Part shown: in pieces, positions 34,691-47,107 of the stretch
How the letters are laid out: each line of letters begins with the position of its first letter
Numbering within the stretch: position 1 is the stretch's first letter
Assembly (NCBI GenBank): GCA_026874595.1
Contig: CM049317.1
Span: 37,976,401-38,040,400 of the forward strand
From: Sipunculus nudus
Lineage: Eukaryota; Annelida; Sipuncula; Golfingiida; Sipunculidae
Reading direction: 5' to 3'
DNA length: 64,000 bases
The notes under the pieces: model-generated
The model's database searches: none
Told to the model about the DNA's origin: nothing
Seen by the model: the letters and a program-made list of their open reading frames with translations, nothing else
Program-made: the position numbers and the translations under genes

Positions 34691-34919
34691 TGAAAATCAG
34701 AATGATTGTAACTGATCTGTCAGACCACAATGATACAGTGCTATCAGTAGGCCATAACAGTTTTATCAACTGAATGGTGATGTCTGTTACCTGATCTCAA
34801 GGAATAATTGCCCTGTAAAACAATTAAACCTGTCTGGTTGCCATGTCTTACCACATGAAATGGTAAAACAGATAGTTACTGATATTTCATTTAGTGTTGG
34901 AGCATATTCAACCAATCTG
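34691..34919. repeat. Minisatellite flank, uninterrupted (empty) version
   Basis: Homologous to 7301-7522. At its left edge the minisatellite passes directly into AAAATCAGAATGATTG, whereas at 4938-7300 a family B element separates the two. It therefore serves as the empty site for that insertion. Confidence 0.75.
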
Positions 34920-35158
34920 AACAAATTTAAAAGTTGTGTACTTGTGCAAAAAGTAATATAACACTTATGATAACCCAAGTTACACACCAATGAAATGTAT
35001 TCAAACGATTGCAACTTTTTGAATAGTGAATTGAATTTGAATTGATTCAAAATCAGTTGGTATTTTTCTCCAGTACATTGAATAGGATTGAATTGGAATT
35101 AAAGTCTTATAAAGTTATATAATAGGAATTGAATTACAAATTTTGAATTGACCCCAGG

Positions 35159-35218
<60 letters not shown>

Positions 35219-35275
35219 CAGGTTTTTATGCGGTAAAACTTTCATGTGTCGAATTGGAAGGTACTTCATAAAGCT
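34920..35275. repeat. AT-rich sequence with (TA)n tract 35162-35217
   Basis: Contains repeated GAATTGAATT-like words (about 35020-35150) and a pure TA run of about 28 units. No gene is seen. Confidence 0.8.
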
Positions 35276-35936
35276 TAATGGGGCTGTCCCACTTAGGCGA
35301 CTCTACAGGCGACTTGGAGCGACTTCAGGCGACTACACGCGACCATACAGGCGACCACCCGGCGACCATGAGGCGACAGCCTGGTCGCGTGTAGTCGCTT
35401 GAAGTCGCTCCAAGACGCGTGACCTCGAAGCTGTCGCCTCTAGATTTTCAACATGTTCAAAATTCTCAGGCGACAGCTTTTTTGTCGCCAGTGAGTATAG
35501 CCTGTCTTCTTCTGGCGTAGGTGCTGTCGTAGGCTGTCGCCAGCTGACGCGGGTTGTCGTAGGTGCTGTGGTAGGCTGTCGCCAGCTGACGCGGGTTGTC
35601 GTGTGTGTTGTCGCGGGCTGTGGTTACTTGAAACAAGGCCCATCCTTGTGTCCGGCTGCTCACATGGCACATGATAGAGAATCGTCGAAGTTTGTCGCGG
35701 GTGAACGTAGCAAGAATTCTGGTGTCGTAGGTTGTCGTAGGTGAATGTCCTTTGTCGCGGCGACTGTGTCGCCGGTTGTCGGCAGCTTGTCGTAGCTTGT
35801 CGTCAGACAGTCGCCAACCATTTGTAGCTTGTCGTAGCTGAGGTCCTGTCGCCTGTTTTTCGGCGACCATGAAGCGACAGCATGGTCGCCTGTGGTCGCC
35901 CATAGAATCGCCTAGGTGGGACATGCAGCTCCATTA
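35276..35936. mobile_element. Fold-back element rich in GCGAC/GTCGC, 661 bp
   Basis: The ends TAATGGGGCTG (35276) and CAGCTCCATTA (to 35936) are inverted repeats, extended inward by TCCCACTTAGGCGA versus TCGCCTAGGTGGGA. The body is packed with GGCGAC words on the left and GTCGCC words on the right, so most of the element can fold on itself. It is much more GC-rich than its surroundings. The ORF at 35466-35924 on the minus strand follows from this biased composition. No clear target duplication was found and the class is unknown. Confidence 0.7.
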
Positions 35937-37272
35937 GACTTATCCGAGGTTCGACATTATCGGGTTTGTAAACGTGCTATATACGTTATATACAGTTAGT
36001 TACATTAAAAAAAAGGACCGCAGTCTCTTGTTTTTAAGACAATTCCATTAAACATCACACACTTACATGTTGACAGTTGTTGTGTTGTAAGCACAGGCTT
36101 CCGTCACCGAGAGTTATACTGTTGTGTGTACTTGGTGTATCATTTTATCATCAAGCCGGCGGCGGGCCGAGCACGGACTTTGACCGTTTTTTACTAGAGG
36201 TGGGCTCGTGTACAATTGATGTGATCAATACACAATCAGTTGTTGTGACTACTTCCTCAGCGATGCTGATGGGGATGATTAAATAAGTCAAGTTAACAGA
36301 AGGGAGGCCTACCGAGGTAGAGAGCAAACAGTCCGTCACATCTGAACACAGACTTAAATACCCATATTTCAAGAAGGACAGTTTTCATTTATATGTCTGG
36401 AATGCTGGAATGCCAAATGTTAATTAAAAAAAGACAACATTTATACACACACCACTGGCAAGCCGCTGCCTCGCAGCCCAGTTCTGAATGGTTTACAGGA
36501 ACATGTGTGGAAGTACAGAAAAAACTAAAACTTAGTAGTGTAGCAGCCAGTAGAATTGTTCTTGTTTTCTGTGGAATTTGTTTACCCGAATATCGGGTGT
36601 AAAAATCATGGTCCTTGTTTCAAAGGCGGGCTCGGGGACATATCTTCCACTCTCTCTCATGGAAATAAAACGCATCATTTTCAGTGGCGGATCCGAAATG
36701 TTCCTTTTTTTAGATATCTTCTTTTTATCCTCCAGCAATTAAATTGTTAGGTTATCCACATTTAATGATTCTAGGATATTACTGACCAGCACTGCACCCC
36801 CCCCCCCCCCCCCATGCCCTTTAGAGACAATAACCCTGTGGCAGAGACCCAGTCAGGAGCAGATATTTTGATCATGATAAGGCACGAAATGAAAGACATT
36901 GAGACAGCAGAAGATTTATGAATGTCACCTTGATATGGAAACAGAAACTTTTGATTTGGAATAAGGATCAATATCATTCACTATTATAGTGACTAAATCA
37001 TATTGGTCATTATTCCAAAATCACCAGTTACACCAGGTAAACCTGTGCAAATAAAGAATATATTATCAATATGATTATTATTTGTTCAAAATTTTTTCTT
37101 GATATTTCCCCCTTCATATTTCATTGTTTTACACAAAAATCAGACGGGCCTGTAATTTTTTCATGCTGGCTTGTGAAAACCGTATTCTACAATCCTCGCT
37201 TTGCCTGTAAATTTCAAAATTAATTTCGTAGCCTGCATATGTATTGTACATGTATAAGTATTATATATGTAT
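35937..37272. other. Unassigned sequence
   Basis: No gene or element with definable ends is recognised. A 19-base C run sits at about 36796-36813. Short ORFs (36077, 36393, 36556) have no recognisable products. Confidence 0.4.
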
Positions 37273-37997
37273 GTTGGAGCCTGTCTGCGGATCTGGCCCA
37301 TCTGCCAATGGGCTTGCCCATATGAGGATCAGTTATTGGGCTGCCTATCTGCAGATGGGCAGCCCAATAACGGATTTGATACCATGCACTTTCTGGCCCG
37401 TCTGCAGATGGGCTTTGCCCAATAACCGATTTTAGTTTTTATTAGTTTTACGTTATTTTTTATTATCTTGATGACTTTTGTACTCAGACAAACATTTCTC
37501 AGAAAAAATTAAATGGATTTGCCTGCTCTTGGGGTGTCCTACACACTTGTTATTCCCCTAAAGCCAAGCTCAGAGTGGAGGTCAGCAAGTATTTACGGGT
37601 AGTCCCTGTTGATATATAGTCTGTTTAACGTCGCCAAGAACATCCACGAGAGGGAGGTGGACCATGCAGGATATCGAAAGACCTTTGCCCATGTTAGTGC
37701 TTCATTTATCATGTAAGGTTTATCCGATATTAAGTTGGTGAATTGGTCATACCTAAATGCGTTTACCCTTAAGTGTTATTAAAGTGTTAGTGATAATCAA
37801 GATAATACAATAATATCGTATTACTAACAAAAACTAAAATCGGTTATTGGGCCAAGCCCATCTGCAGATGGGCCAGAGAGTGCATGGTATCAAATCCGTT
37901 ATTGGGCTGCCCATCTGCAGATGGGAAGCCCAATAACGGATCCTCATATGGGCTAAGCCCATCTGCAGATGGGCCAGATCCGCAAACGGGCTCCAAC
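37273..37997. mobile_element. Inverted-repeat element with GCCCATCTGCAGATGGGC palindromes, 725 bp
   Basis: Left arm about 37273-37450 and right arm about 37825-37997 are inverted copies, with ends GTTGGAGCC and GGCTCCAAC. Each arm contains several variants of an 18-bp palindrome built around CTGCAG, alternating with CCAATAACGGAT, so each arm can itself form hairpins. The central 370 bp is unique and non-coding. No target duplication is obvious. It could be a MITE of unknown superfamily. Confidence 0.75.
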
Positions 37998-38309
37998 AAA
38001 AAGTTTACCTGTTATTGGTTATGTGACATAATCATTGGGACACGCTGGTTCTTATCCTTCAATTTAATGACAAACTTGCTGATCAGATCAGACTGGCACC
38101 AAAGAAACATACGTAGGGGTGAACCCATACTTTTGAGCACTATAATGAGGCTTCTCTGCTACGTATCAAATAACTCATTCACGGTTGAGCGGTTGACTGT
38201 TATCGAGGCACTCGTCAAGAGACAGGAACATTTGATGTCAACGGTGGACGCTCAATTAGGCCACTGACCATTGCGGCTCTTACTGGCCTGCGGGACCGGG
38301 ATACGGAAC

Positions 38310-38460
38310 AATGGAGTGTCCGCAATTCACAGTGTTACGAAGAAAATTTTTTCAGGGGAAAATACTGGTCCGATCCGGGATTCGAACCCATAACGGTGGC
38401 ACACAAGCTCGGCGTACCAACCGCTTCGCTAGAAAAGCAAGCTTCACTAGCGAGACAGTT
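38310..38460 (-). ncRNA. Probable tRNA-derived SINE head
   Basis: On the minus strand TAGCGAAGCGGTTGG (about 38420-38437) fits a Pol III A box, and GGGTTCGAATCCCGG (about 38375-38391) fits a B box at normal tRNA spacing. Pairing of the acceptor and anticodon arms is not convincing, so this is more likely a tRNA-derived SINE than a working tRNA. The body would extend towards 38310. No tail or target duplication could be fixed. Confidence 0.5.
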
Positions 38461-40663
38461 CGGTCCGCTTTTATGTCACCCCGTAACAACAGTCAAATGA
38501 ATAAGAAATGTAACGGTGGTAAATTCGGGACCAGAAGGTCTGATCGTTATAGAAGCTCTGACCGTTAAAGAGGAGCAACCGTTATAGAAGCTCTGGCCGT
38601 TATTGAGGAGTCACCGTTATTGTGGAGTGACCGTGAGCAGGAGTTCTACTGTAGTCTGGTATGAATGGTTGATAATTAATTAGCCAACTGGTGTAGTTGG
38701 TTCATTGATATCTTGCGTTCGTCTCCGTTCGCGCGCGCGTGTGTGTGTGTGTGTGTGTGATTTTGTTTGTTCACAACATAACTCTTCAATCATGAACAGA
38801 ATCTCATGAAATTTTCAGGGCATTTCGGAATTTGTCAAAATAAAGAATCTATTAGATTTTGGTGCATGAGGATCCAGGTCATGATCCAGATTCAGTCATC
38901 GAAAAATATTCACAAATGTACAGTAACTTATGCACGACTGAATTCTAGTTTATATTAAGATTTTCTGATTTGTTACATATTAAAACAAGTCTCAATCTTA
39001 ACAATCAGCGTTATATACTGACAAGCACAGGGCCCTTGAACATTAAAACATGGGATATGAGCTCATTGACAAAAGAACCTATTAACCAAAGTTGATTCCT
39101 TTGCTGGATTTCATGCAACTTTAGCAAAAGATAATTTGCTCTTTTGAGTCTTAACAGAGAAGAATCAAATTGTACAAAGTTAGAAAATAACGATCATGTA
39201 CTATGTAAATAACGTATAATAGACGTAAGCGGATTCAAAATATCGATGTGTCTGTCAATCAGTTGTCGTTCTCGGGACAAAATTAATGTTTTCTCGGTAT
39301 GTTGTCATTAGCAAAATAAAATCTATAATCCCCACATCTTTAACCTCTACATCATATACTTTATAAGCTCGTTGTGACGTATTTACAATTTTGATTTGGA
39401 TACAGCAGGCGTTCGAATTGGAGCTGTCTAGGTGTCTGTAATTAGGGTTCGAATGCTGGCGGTGAGTAACACAACCACTGATCTGATGTGTTCTCACTTG
39501 TAGAGGTCGTAGGCTTTGTTGCACTGGGCGTTATTGAATCTCGTCTCACTCTCAACTCGCGTCACTCCCGCTGTTTCCTATGAACCTCCCTTATTCACAA
39601 GAATGACGTCAATCCATTGTCATGGTGCCGTACCGTAATGCAGCTTCAGAAAGCTTATGGATTAGCAAAACAATATGTTCAAATGCCATAACCAAACCTA
39701 ACATAACAACGTCAAGGGGAATAAAAACTTCAAACGTGTAAATTAAAAAAAGATGTTGCTGTGCGATAACCACTTAACCTTTCATTGAAATGAAATCTTG
39801 ACCCGAACTTTCAGGATAAAGTGCCTTCAGGAAACCGCCTTTAGCCATTTTCGAATAAAATTAATCGGTTTTGTTAATATGTGACAATGATAGGAGGAAC
39901 AATGAGGAATGCAAGCAATTTTATCACGTAGCTATATAATTCGGATTACACCGACAGGTAGCTTCCGGCCGACTTGTTTGTCTCTTTTAACAAAATTAAA
40001 ACAAACTCCACATCTATTGTGTCCTATTGATCGTATTAACGCCATGTTTCACTTGCCATTCAAGACAATCCAGAAAGAATGATCAGGTTCACCTGAATCG
40101 GATATCACCGTGCACTCACTGAAAGGCTTTATAATGGGATCATGGCACATCCCTGGTTGCACACGGCACTGTTAATAATTACATCGCCTGCATACTGCGC
40201 CGGAAAAACTGCTTCAAAACAGATTCCGGTTCATCGGTCTCAAGGGAGTGAAACCCGGTAAAATATACAAGACGTGCCTTTGATTTTCCTGATTATTATC
40301 TGACATTCACGAGGGATAATCAACCAATCGTTATAATCTGGTCCTACCACATTCAGCAGACATGTTTTCAGGTTTTCATACCTGGGGCAGCAAAATAATG
40401 TGTCAAAATTATATCTTTGGCTAAAAATCGAACCTTGGATTCTCTGGAACAAAAAAAGTCTCAAAGTATTAAAGACCATTACTGGCGTCATCTATCATTT
40501 CTATCTGGATGTTCATTGAACAAGCCATTATAACACTTAATTGTTATTTACATTTCCATATGCTTCTTGCATAGTTTTGGTCTCTGACAGGTCCGCATGT
40601 CCAATAAACTCATTAACAGACTAGATCTCTATTCGTACTCATAATATAATAATCCAGGATTAC

Positions 40664-40715
<52 letters not shown>

Positions 40716-40740
40716 TAATATAATAATAATAATAATGAAA

Positions 40741-40773
<33 letters not shown>

Positions 40774-41012
40774 AAGAATATAAAAATAACTTATGTAAAA
40801 ACATGTTTTTATATGATTGCGACATTTTTATAAGCCATACAGGCACAAAACCCCAAGTAAAATACAACAATATTCAGGTTTAAAATTCCACACCTTAAAT
40901 TATATTTAAAGCATAGACAATAAATTTCTGTTGCATATGTTGCCATGCATCGATCATCACCAATGTATCTCTTCTGAATGCAAGTTATACTATTTGTATT
41001 GTATTACTTTTT
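38461..41012. other. Unassigned sequence with microsatellites
   Basis: A degenerate short repeat with CCGTTAT(A/T)GA words occupies about 38540-38640, a (GT)n tract lies at about 38735-38759, and (TA)n followed by an (AAT)n/(ATT)n hairpin-forming tract lies at about 40664-40772. Between them no gene, RNA or element end is recognised. Confidence 0.5.
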
Positions 41013-41016
41013 ATAG

Positions 41017-41807
41017 TGTTATGGAACCTTATATCAACAGATCACGTAGTCGTGACGAGCATAAATTTAGTTATGGAGATAAAACAAAATCAGATTCTGT
41101 AACACTAGGCAGCGTGAAATGTCTAAGGGAATGAATAAAGAAGTCAGTGTTTTTTTTTTTTGTTAACAAATAATTATAATTTATTCTTTAAAAAATCTTA
41201 ACATTACAATACACTAAATCAATACAATTTTACAGTATAACAACAGTGCAACAGTAAATCAATACAAGTATATAAATAAAGTGTACAGTACCTGGATACT
41301 ACCACTGTCACCGAGACAAAAAGTCCTTTAAAGCATATAGTCCAGATGAACAGTTCACATAAATCTTCTCAGAGAATAACAGTCCAGTTCAATCACATAA
41401 TCAATTCGTTGTAATCCAAAAGTGAAGTCCACAAACTGGCTAACACTCTTCCGTGTACGCTGGAATATTTCTCTCTTCTCCCTACCGGCTCTAAACACAG
41501 CCACTTATTTATAACTTATCGCCTCAAGCCGAGAACTTTCCATTTCCCGAACACTCTAAAGAAACCAATAATACACACGTTACAGGAAACATCTAGAACA
41601 ACGAACATTGTGTTTCTACATATCAGGGTTCACACGTGGGCCTGGCCGGCTCGACCAGACGAGAAAGCCCCAGACTAGCATGACCGCTGTGTTTACGCGT
41701 CAGACCCCATGCGTGGGCCGGGCTAAGCCGCCATAGCAACGGACAATGCTAACGCTGCACATACACATGTAAGACTGCTGCATACAATAACAGAGACATC
41801 TGTAACA
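41017..41807 (-). mobile_element. Solo LTR of the Ty3/gypsy family at 58215, minus strand
   Basis: It starts TGTTATGGAACC and ends CTGTAACA, the inverse of the LTR at 58215-59015 (TGTTACAGG...CCGTAAYA), with matching length (791 versus about 801 bp). Shared blocks in inverse orientation include AACACTAGGCAGCG, GCCGAGAACTTTCC and a TATA-like TTTATAACTT near 41508. A perfect 4-bp duplication ATAG flanks it (41013-41016 and 41808-41811). A lone LTR with intact duplication is the usual outcome of LTR-LTR recombination. Confidence 0.85.
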
Positions 41808-41811
41808 ATAG

Positions 41812-44800
41812 AATAGCGAAACAATGAAGAAGGCACGATTTTGCACTTGGCACTGTGTAACCTTGAATAATTTGACGCCTTGATTTGACCTACAGTTGTA
41901 AAAATGATATCAAATAAACTTAACATTTCAATTGTCTATACGTGTGATGACATTTTCTAAAAAAAAATATTACCAAAATTGTTATAATGTGATGAAACGA
42001 AAATAAGTTTTTGCGAATTAATTTTTAATTATACCAGATTCATTTTGTTTTTTTTTAAATTAAAATGTAGTTTTCCTATTACAGAAATCAGCTTTACAGG
42101 CAATAAAGCAGTCAACCGAATCCACGCTTTACACAGTCTTGCACTGTGGACATTCGCCACTTGTGTCCATATCACCCACGATATACCTGTTATTTACTGT
42201 GCTGCCAGCTCTGCTTTAATGCTTTCACTTATGTTCACGGATATATGTCTAAAATGAGACCTTTCATCGTATAATTAAAATATCTAACATAATTTATAAA
42301 ATTATATAGAAATATCTAAGTTGAAATAGGCTACTTTGCCTAATTTAATTTACAAGTAGAAAACAGCCCTTTATTCGGATACAATAAGTTATCTTCTGGC
42401 CAGGAAATAAGCTGCCACAGACTGTATAACAGCTTTAAGAAGACGGAATTGCAGGAATGAATTTGATATACGACAGAAAATACAAGCAACGAACAATAAA
42501 AGATGAAAAGGAAAATAACCAGACGAAAATGTATTTATTTATAACAGTATATTTCAACAAGATAGCTAATTCAGCAAGCGTTGATTTCCAATGGGGTACT
42601 GCTACAATTTTAAACATAACATTTATAATCGACGTCATCATTGCATGAAAATATAGAAGAAAATCATATGCATGATGTCGATATAATAATGATCCAACAA
42701 TCAAATAAATCTGATAACTACATAGGCCATCGGAAAAAGCTCAAGTTGTAACTTGGAAAATAGTATTTATAAAACAGAATGTACACTCTAATAAATATTT
42801 CATGTAAAATCGGATAAGGGATATCAAAGGTTTAAAGCAATAACAGAATTTACTTTTCCTGGGTTGCGCGTTTCGACATGCTCTTTAAAGAAGATAGAGT
42901 TTTTGGTCACGGATTTGAGTATCGAGTCTGACCGTTCCACACTGCCCAGCTAGAAGAGGTTCGTTGTGTAAAAAGTTGGTATGGTCTTGGTTACACAGTT
43001 TCTGTACGTTTGTATTCTATACAGTTGAGTGTGCCATTAGTAAGTAAGAACTTTTTTTACAGTTTGTAGCTTATTGCAAAATCTTTGCACAATCTTACAA
43101 ACTTAGATTAAATTTAAATCTTTTTGCATTTGTTTGCTTAAATGAACAGGAGATTTGAAACAATCTTTGCAAAATCGCCTACATTCGAATCTTCAAAAAT
43201 TTGTTGTTAAATGATATATCGTTTATGTTCTATGGTAAAGATCACATAATAATCACTTAAGGCAATAGCGATAACACCAGGCACCATGTGATATTCAGAA
43301 ACAGTCGAGAAAATAAGATCCACACTGGTTGTCATTCTGTCACATGATTAATAAATTTAGCTAAAGAGAAGGGCGGAATATAAACGTTATATTATAGGAG
43401 TGGTTTGTATCCTAACTTTATAAATTTAACATTCAGCTGAACCTACATCAATATCAATAAATTCCGCACATAACGATTGCTTTATATAGAATTAAATCAA
43501 CCTGGTGCCGCTTACGATCGAGTCTATAGTGTGTATTACCATCTATAGCGCTCTAAACCTCGTAAATCGTCCAATTTAACTAAGTTTTGGACAAAGCAAA
43601 ATTTAAGTGCATTACAGTGAAATTGTAGTTCCTCAAGAATACACTTTAGCCTTTGCATTTTGTCTATTCATATAGAGAACTAATACAATATAAATTTCGT
43701 ACATTGGCACAAATTAAACTTTGAGATGTAGCGTGTTCTATACCTGCACGTGTTACGATGTGGATTTGTTTAACTATATGGATTGATTCAAAAATGCTAA
43801 ATGTATTATGTAGTTGACAAACATGTTGACATGTGTCAGAATTAGATTGTAGAGTTTACTTCCGATTTTGTCTTGACAGATATGGCATGTCAATATTGTC
43901 TAAGAATGGCCAATCATATTTTTTTTCAGACCATATTTCAGTAGCTCCTGATTTTACGAGCTCAATTATCCACAATTTCTGTGTTGATAGAACTGAAGAC
44001 AAAGTTTCTGAAACAACTGTTGGACTTTATTCTGTTTCTTATCTTCGAAATTTCAAAATATCTTCTGTAGGTGATTCATTGTTAGTATTGGTGCCTACCA
44101 AACTATGATGGCACCAGCTTTGACACAGGGTATACGTTTGACATTTTTTTCCAAGTTAAACAATATGAGTCTTTTGTCACTTTTCTTGAAGCACTGAGTA
44201 CTTTGGTATCAGGGCGTTTTGTGATAGAGTCACCCGAGAATGTGAGGTCTGACTGACTGATGTTGGCTCTGTCTGTCCGATCTGGTTGTTATTAGATATA
44301 ACCCGCCATACAACGTTAATCCAAAGACAAACGACGGAAAAAAGTTCCAGAAACTTCGAAACATATATTTCCCACGGGGCTTTAGGCTTCACAAAATATT
44401 CAACTGAGACACAGCACCTGTAAAAGAAACATGCAGCAATAACAGATACGCATAATAGCAAACTAATGGCAAAACGAAACAAACAAATTAAACATTGTAA
44501 CTTCTGTAAAGTTAGAAATTCTTTGTTATTTCTGCTGTTATTTAAAAATTCAGCAAGCATGATAATTGAATTACTAGTCACTGAAGCATTAACATCTCTA
44601 AACAACATTATTGATAAACATTTGTCAAATATAACCTTCGGTTTAATACACATCATTCTCAGCCTGACCAGAGATCAGCCACTATGTAACAGTTCCAAAA
44701 TAAATGTATTAAAGTCTACAGTTCCTCATCGCAAAATGTACATTGATCGGAATCTTTAATTTTCCTTTTTTGTAACCAATAATTATTGAACAGACAATTA

Positions 44801-44916
44801 ATATAATTAGAAATTATACTGAAATACCTGTGATCTTACACCCATGCAAACTGTAGCTGGTAGAGAACATATATTCTTGATAAAACTGTCATAAAAGAAA
44901 TTCGCTTAACATAGTT
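41812..44916. other. Unassigned sequence; possible gene fragments
   Basis: No recognised gene. Two longer ORFs stand out in an otherwise ordinary AT-rich stretch: 43833-44108 (plus, 91 codons) and 44177-44656 (minus, 159 codons, listed separately). ACAG before 42080 could be a splice acceptor, but no matching donor follows the short ORF there. Confidence 0.35.
44177..44656 (-). CDS. Hypothetical ORF with two possible membrane helices
   Basis: This 159-codon ORF has no family I can name. Two hydrophobic stretches can be seen: FRFAISLLLCVSVIAACFFY (about residues 56-75) and FLELFSVVCLWINVVW (about 102-117). They are separated by a charged loop and followed by a polar Ser/Thr/Gln-rich tail. This is the pattern of the last helices and cytosolic tail of a multi-pass membrane protein, so it could be a terminal exon. 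No good splice acceptor was found just upstream, and a chance ORF is not excluded. Confidence 0.25.
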   Translation of the reverse strand: MMCIKPKVIFDKCLSIMLFRDVNASVTSNSIIMLAEFLNNSRNNKEFLTLQKLQCLICLFRFAISLLLCVSVIAACFFYRCCVSVEYFVKPKAPWEIYVSKFLELFSVVCLWINVVWRVISNNNQIGQTEPTSVSQTSHSRVTLSQNALIPKYSVLQEK

Positions 44917-45570
44917 TACACTGTTAAAAGTTGCACGTAAAATAACGGTGCTTTGCACCGGCAGCAAAGTTGACAGTGCAATGCACCGTTATTTTACGTG
45001 CAAAGAAATAACGCAGTGCGTTAAATAACGTCGCATTGCACCGTAATTTTACAGCGCTTTGGGACGTAAATAAACGGCGCTTAGCCACGGGAAATAACGG
45101 GCATCTGTTATTTTACGGGACAATATGCCGTTATTTTACAGTGCTAAGAGACGTGAATAAACAGTGATTTAAACTGGAATCAGGGCATTGCACCGTTATT
45201 TCACGGTGCTTTGATATGTAGAATAACAAAACATTGTTACTTTAATAAATAACAGTGCTTTGCACTTGGAGCTAGACACTGTTACAGGTTTCCATAATCT
45301 TTCTCAAAACGTTTCTGTCTTGTCACTCCGGACGAACCCTTTATTTGTATCTGTGTACTTCAGGTTTCTCATAACATGTTTTTTAGATTTTACCAGTAAA
45401 AATATTACGAACGAAGTCAGACCTCCTTATGATGATAGAGTTGTAACTTTCTGTTTGACAGTCAAGTGTCCCGAAAATCAAATCAGGATATCCACAGAGG
45501 GAAATGCATCTTGGCTAATTTGGGAAATGGCATTAAAAATGCATGCTCACACATAATATCACACCACTTC

Positions 45571-47056
45571 TTTATTGTATGAAATATTCAACAGGTCATC
45601 AACATGTACAACACGTGTACTTAATGTATATAGATATTCAGATTATATTGATCTTCCAAAAGGCATCATTAGGAAGCAAACATATTAAAACATTTTGACC
45701 ACACTGCCTGGCAGTTAAATCGTCTCCAACTAAACGTATAACATTTGGCAATTAGTGCAATATTATTATGATTACTATTATGAATGCTGTGTGTAATCTC
45801 ATTAAGTTTGCTGATCTTTTTAACAATAGGGCCCAAATCTATTTATAATGTATCTTTGAAAAATAGATAAAAGTGCATTAGTAAATTTATAGTGTTGTAA
45901 ATTAATGGTATCTTTAAAGTAAAAGATGGTCAGAACACAAGTCAAACAATTGAAATGGATTTAACTTATATGTCACCAAATCTTTCTACAGTAAAGGCAT
46001 CTACTTTGTGTGAAGCTTCTGATAATGAATTCCAAAATAAAGGTCCTTGGTAAATAAATGATTTTTGCATCAATTAAATTCGAACTGGAGGGAGTTGAAG
46101 AGAATGCCTACACTGTAACAAGGGTGCAAATGTAAACGTTTTTCCATTAAAAATAATAAGATAATTACCTGATTTAATTAAGGTACTTAAACACAAGAAT
46201 ATTAAAAGTGAAATAGTCGTTAAATGATATTTCCTATATTGTTGAATATATTATAGAGGAAAATGCAGCATTAAAACATTAAATCTGACCAACAAGCTCT
46301 ATTGACAGTGGGAGGGCAGTTAGAGGTGCATTCAATGACCCCAAAATCAAGAAACCTGAAGGTCTTTTTAGTCCCTTGGGATACTCCAGGGTAAATATCC
46401 AAAATGACGCATAGCAAGCCTCCAGTGGAAGTAGAAATAACTTGCATGGGTTGAGTTTCTGGCCATCCACCATATGTTACACTGATGTTACAGTCCCCAT
46501 CTTGAACATTCACAGGTGTTGGAGATCTCATTCCCTGCATACAAAATAATAAACAGAAAAGAGAGATTGTAAATGTAAGAAACATGAGAGAAATATGCAA
46601 GACTATAGTTCAGTGCAATTATCCCTTTAATTTTTATATTTTTTTAGATTTTTTTCAAAGTCTGACGCTCTATCAATTTACATTACAGAAAATAAACTTT
46701 TGTTCTTTCTTCACAAAATACAAACAATAGGGAACCTTAAAAAGGGAAAATAATTATACATTATTATATCAAATATATCTTTACATTTACATTACAGACA
46801 ATAACTGGCCAAGCTTTGTTCTATCTCCGAAAAAATAAACAATTTCAACATTTTTCTTTATATATGTATTTACTTAAAAAAGGTTAAAACTATCTTTAAT
46901 ACTTGCTGAATATATTAACACAAATATAATAGTTTTGAAAGAATTACCTCTCCTCCATCTGCAATCCCATATTATCCTTGCATTCTCCAAACAGTGAAGG
47001 CAGTATCCTGTATATAGGAGCTTTACTTCTGCAAATACAAATACACAGACAATGCA

Positions 47057-47107
<51 letters not shown>

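Noticed and set aside
35466..35924. Minus-strand ORF of 152 codons rich in Arg, Asp and Gln
   Set aside because: It follows from the GTCGC word bias of a fold-back element, which removes stop codons. No domain is seen.
39420..39445. GGTTCGAATGC as a tRNA B box
   Set aside because: No A box at a suitable distance on either strand and no stem pairing.
42045..42257. Exon starting after CCTATTACAG
   Set aside because: The acceptor is plausible, but the frame ends in a stop without a donor, and the hydrophobic product matches no family I can name.
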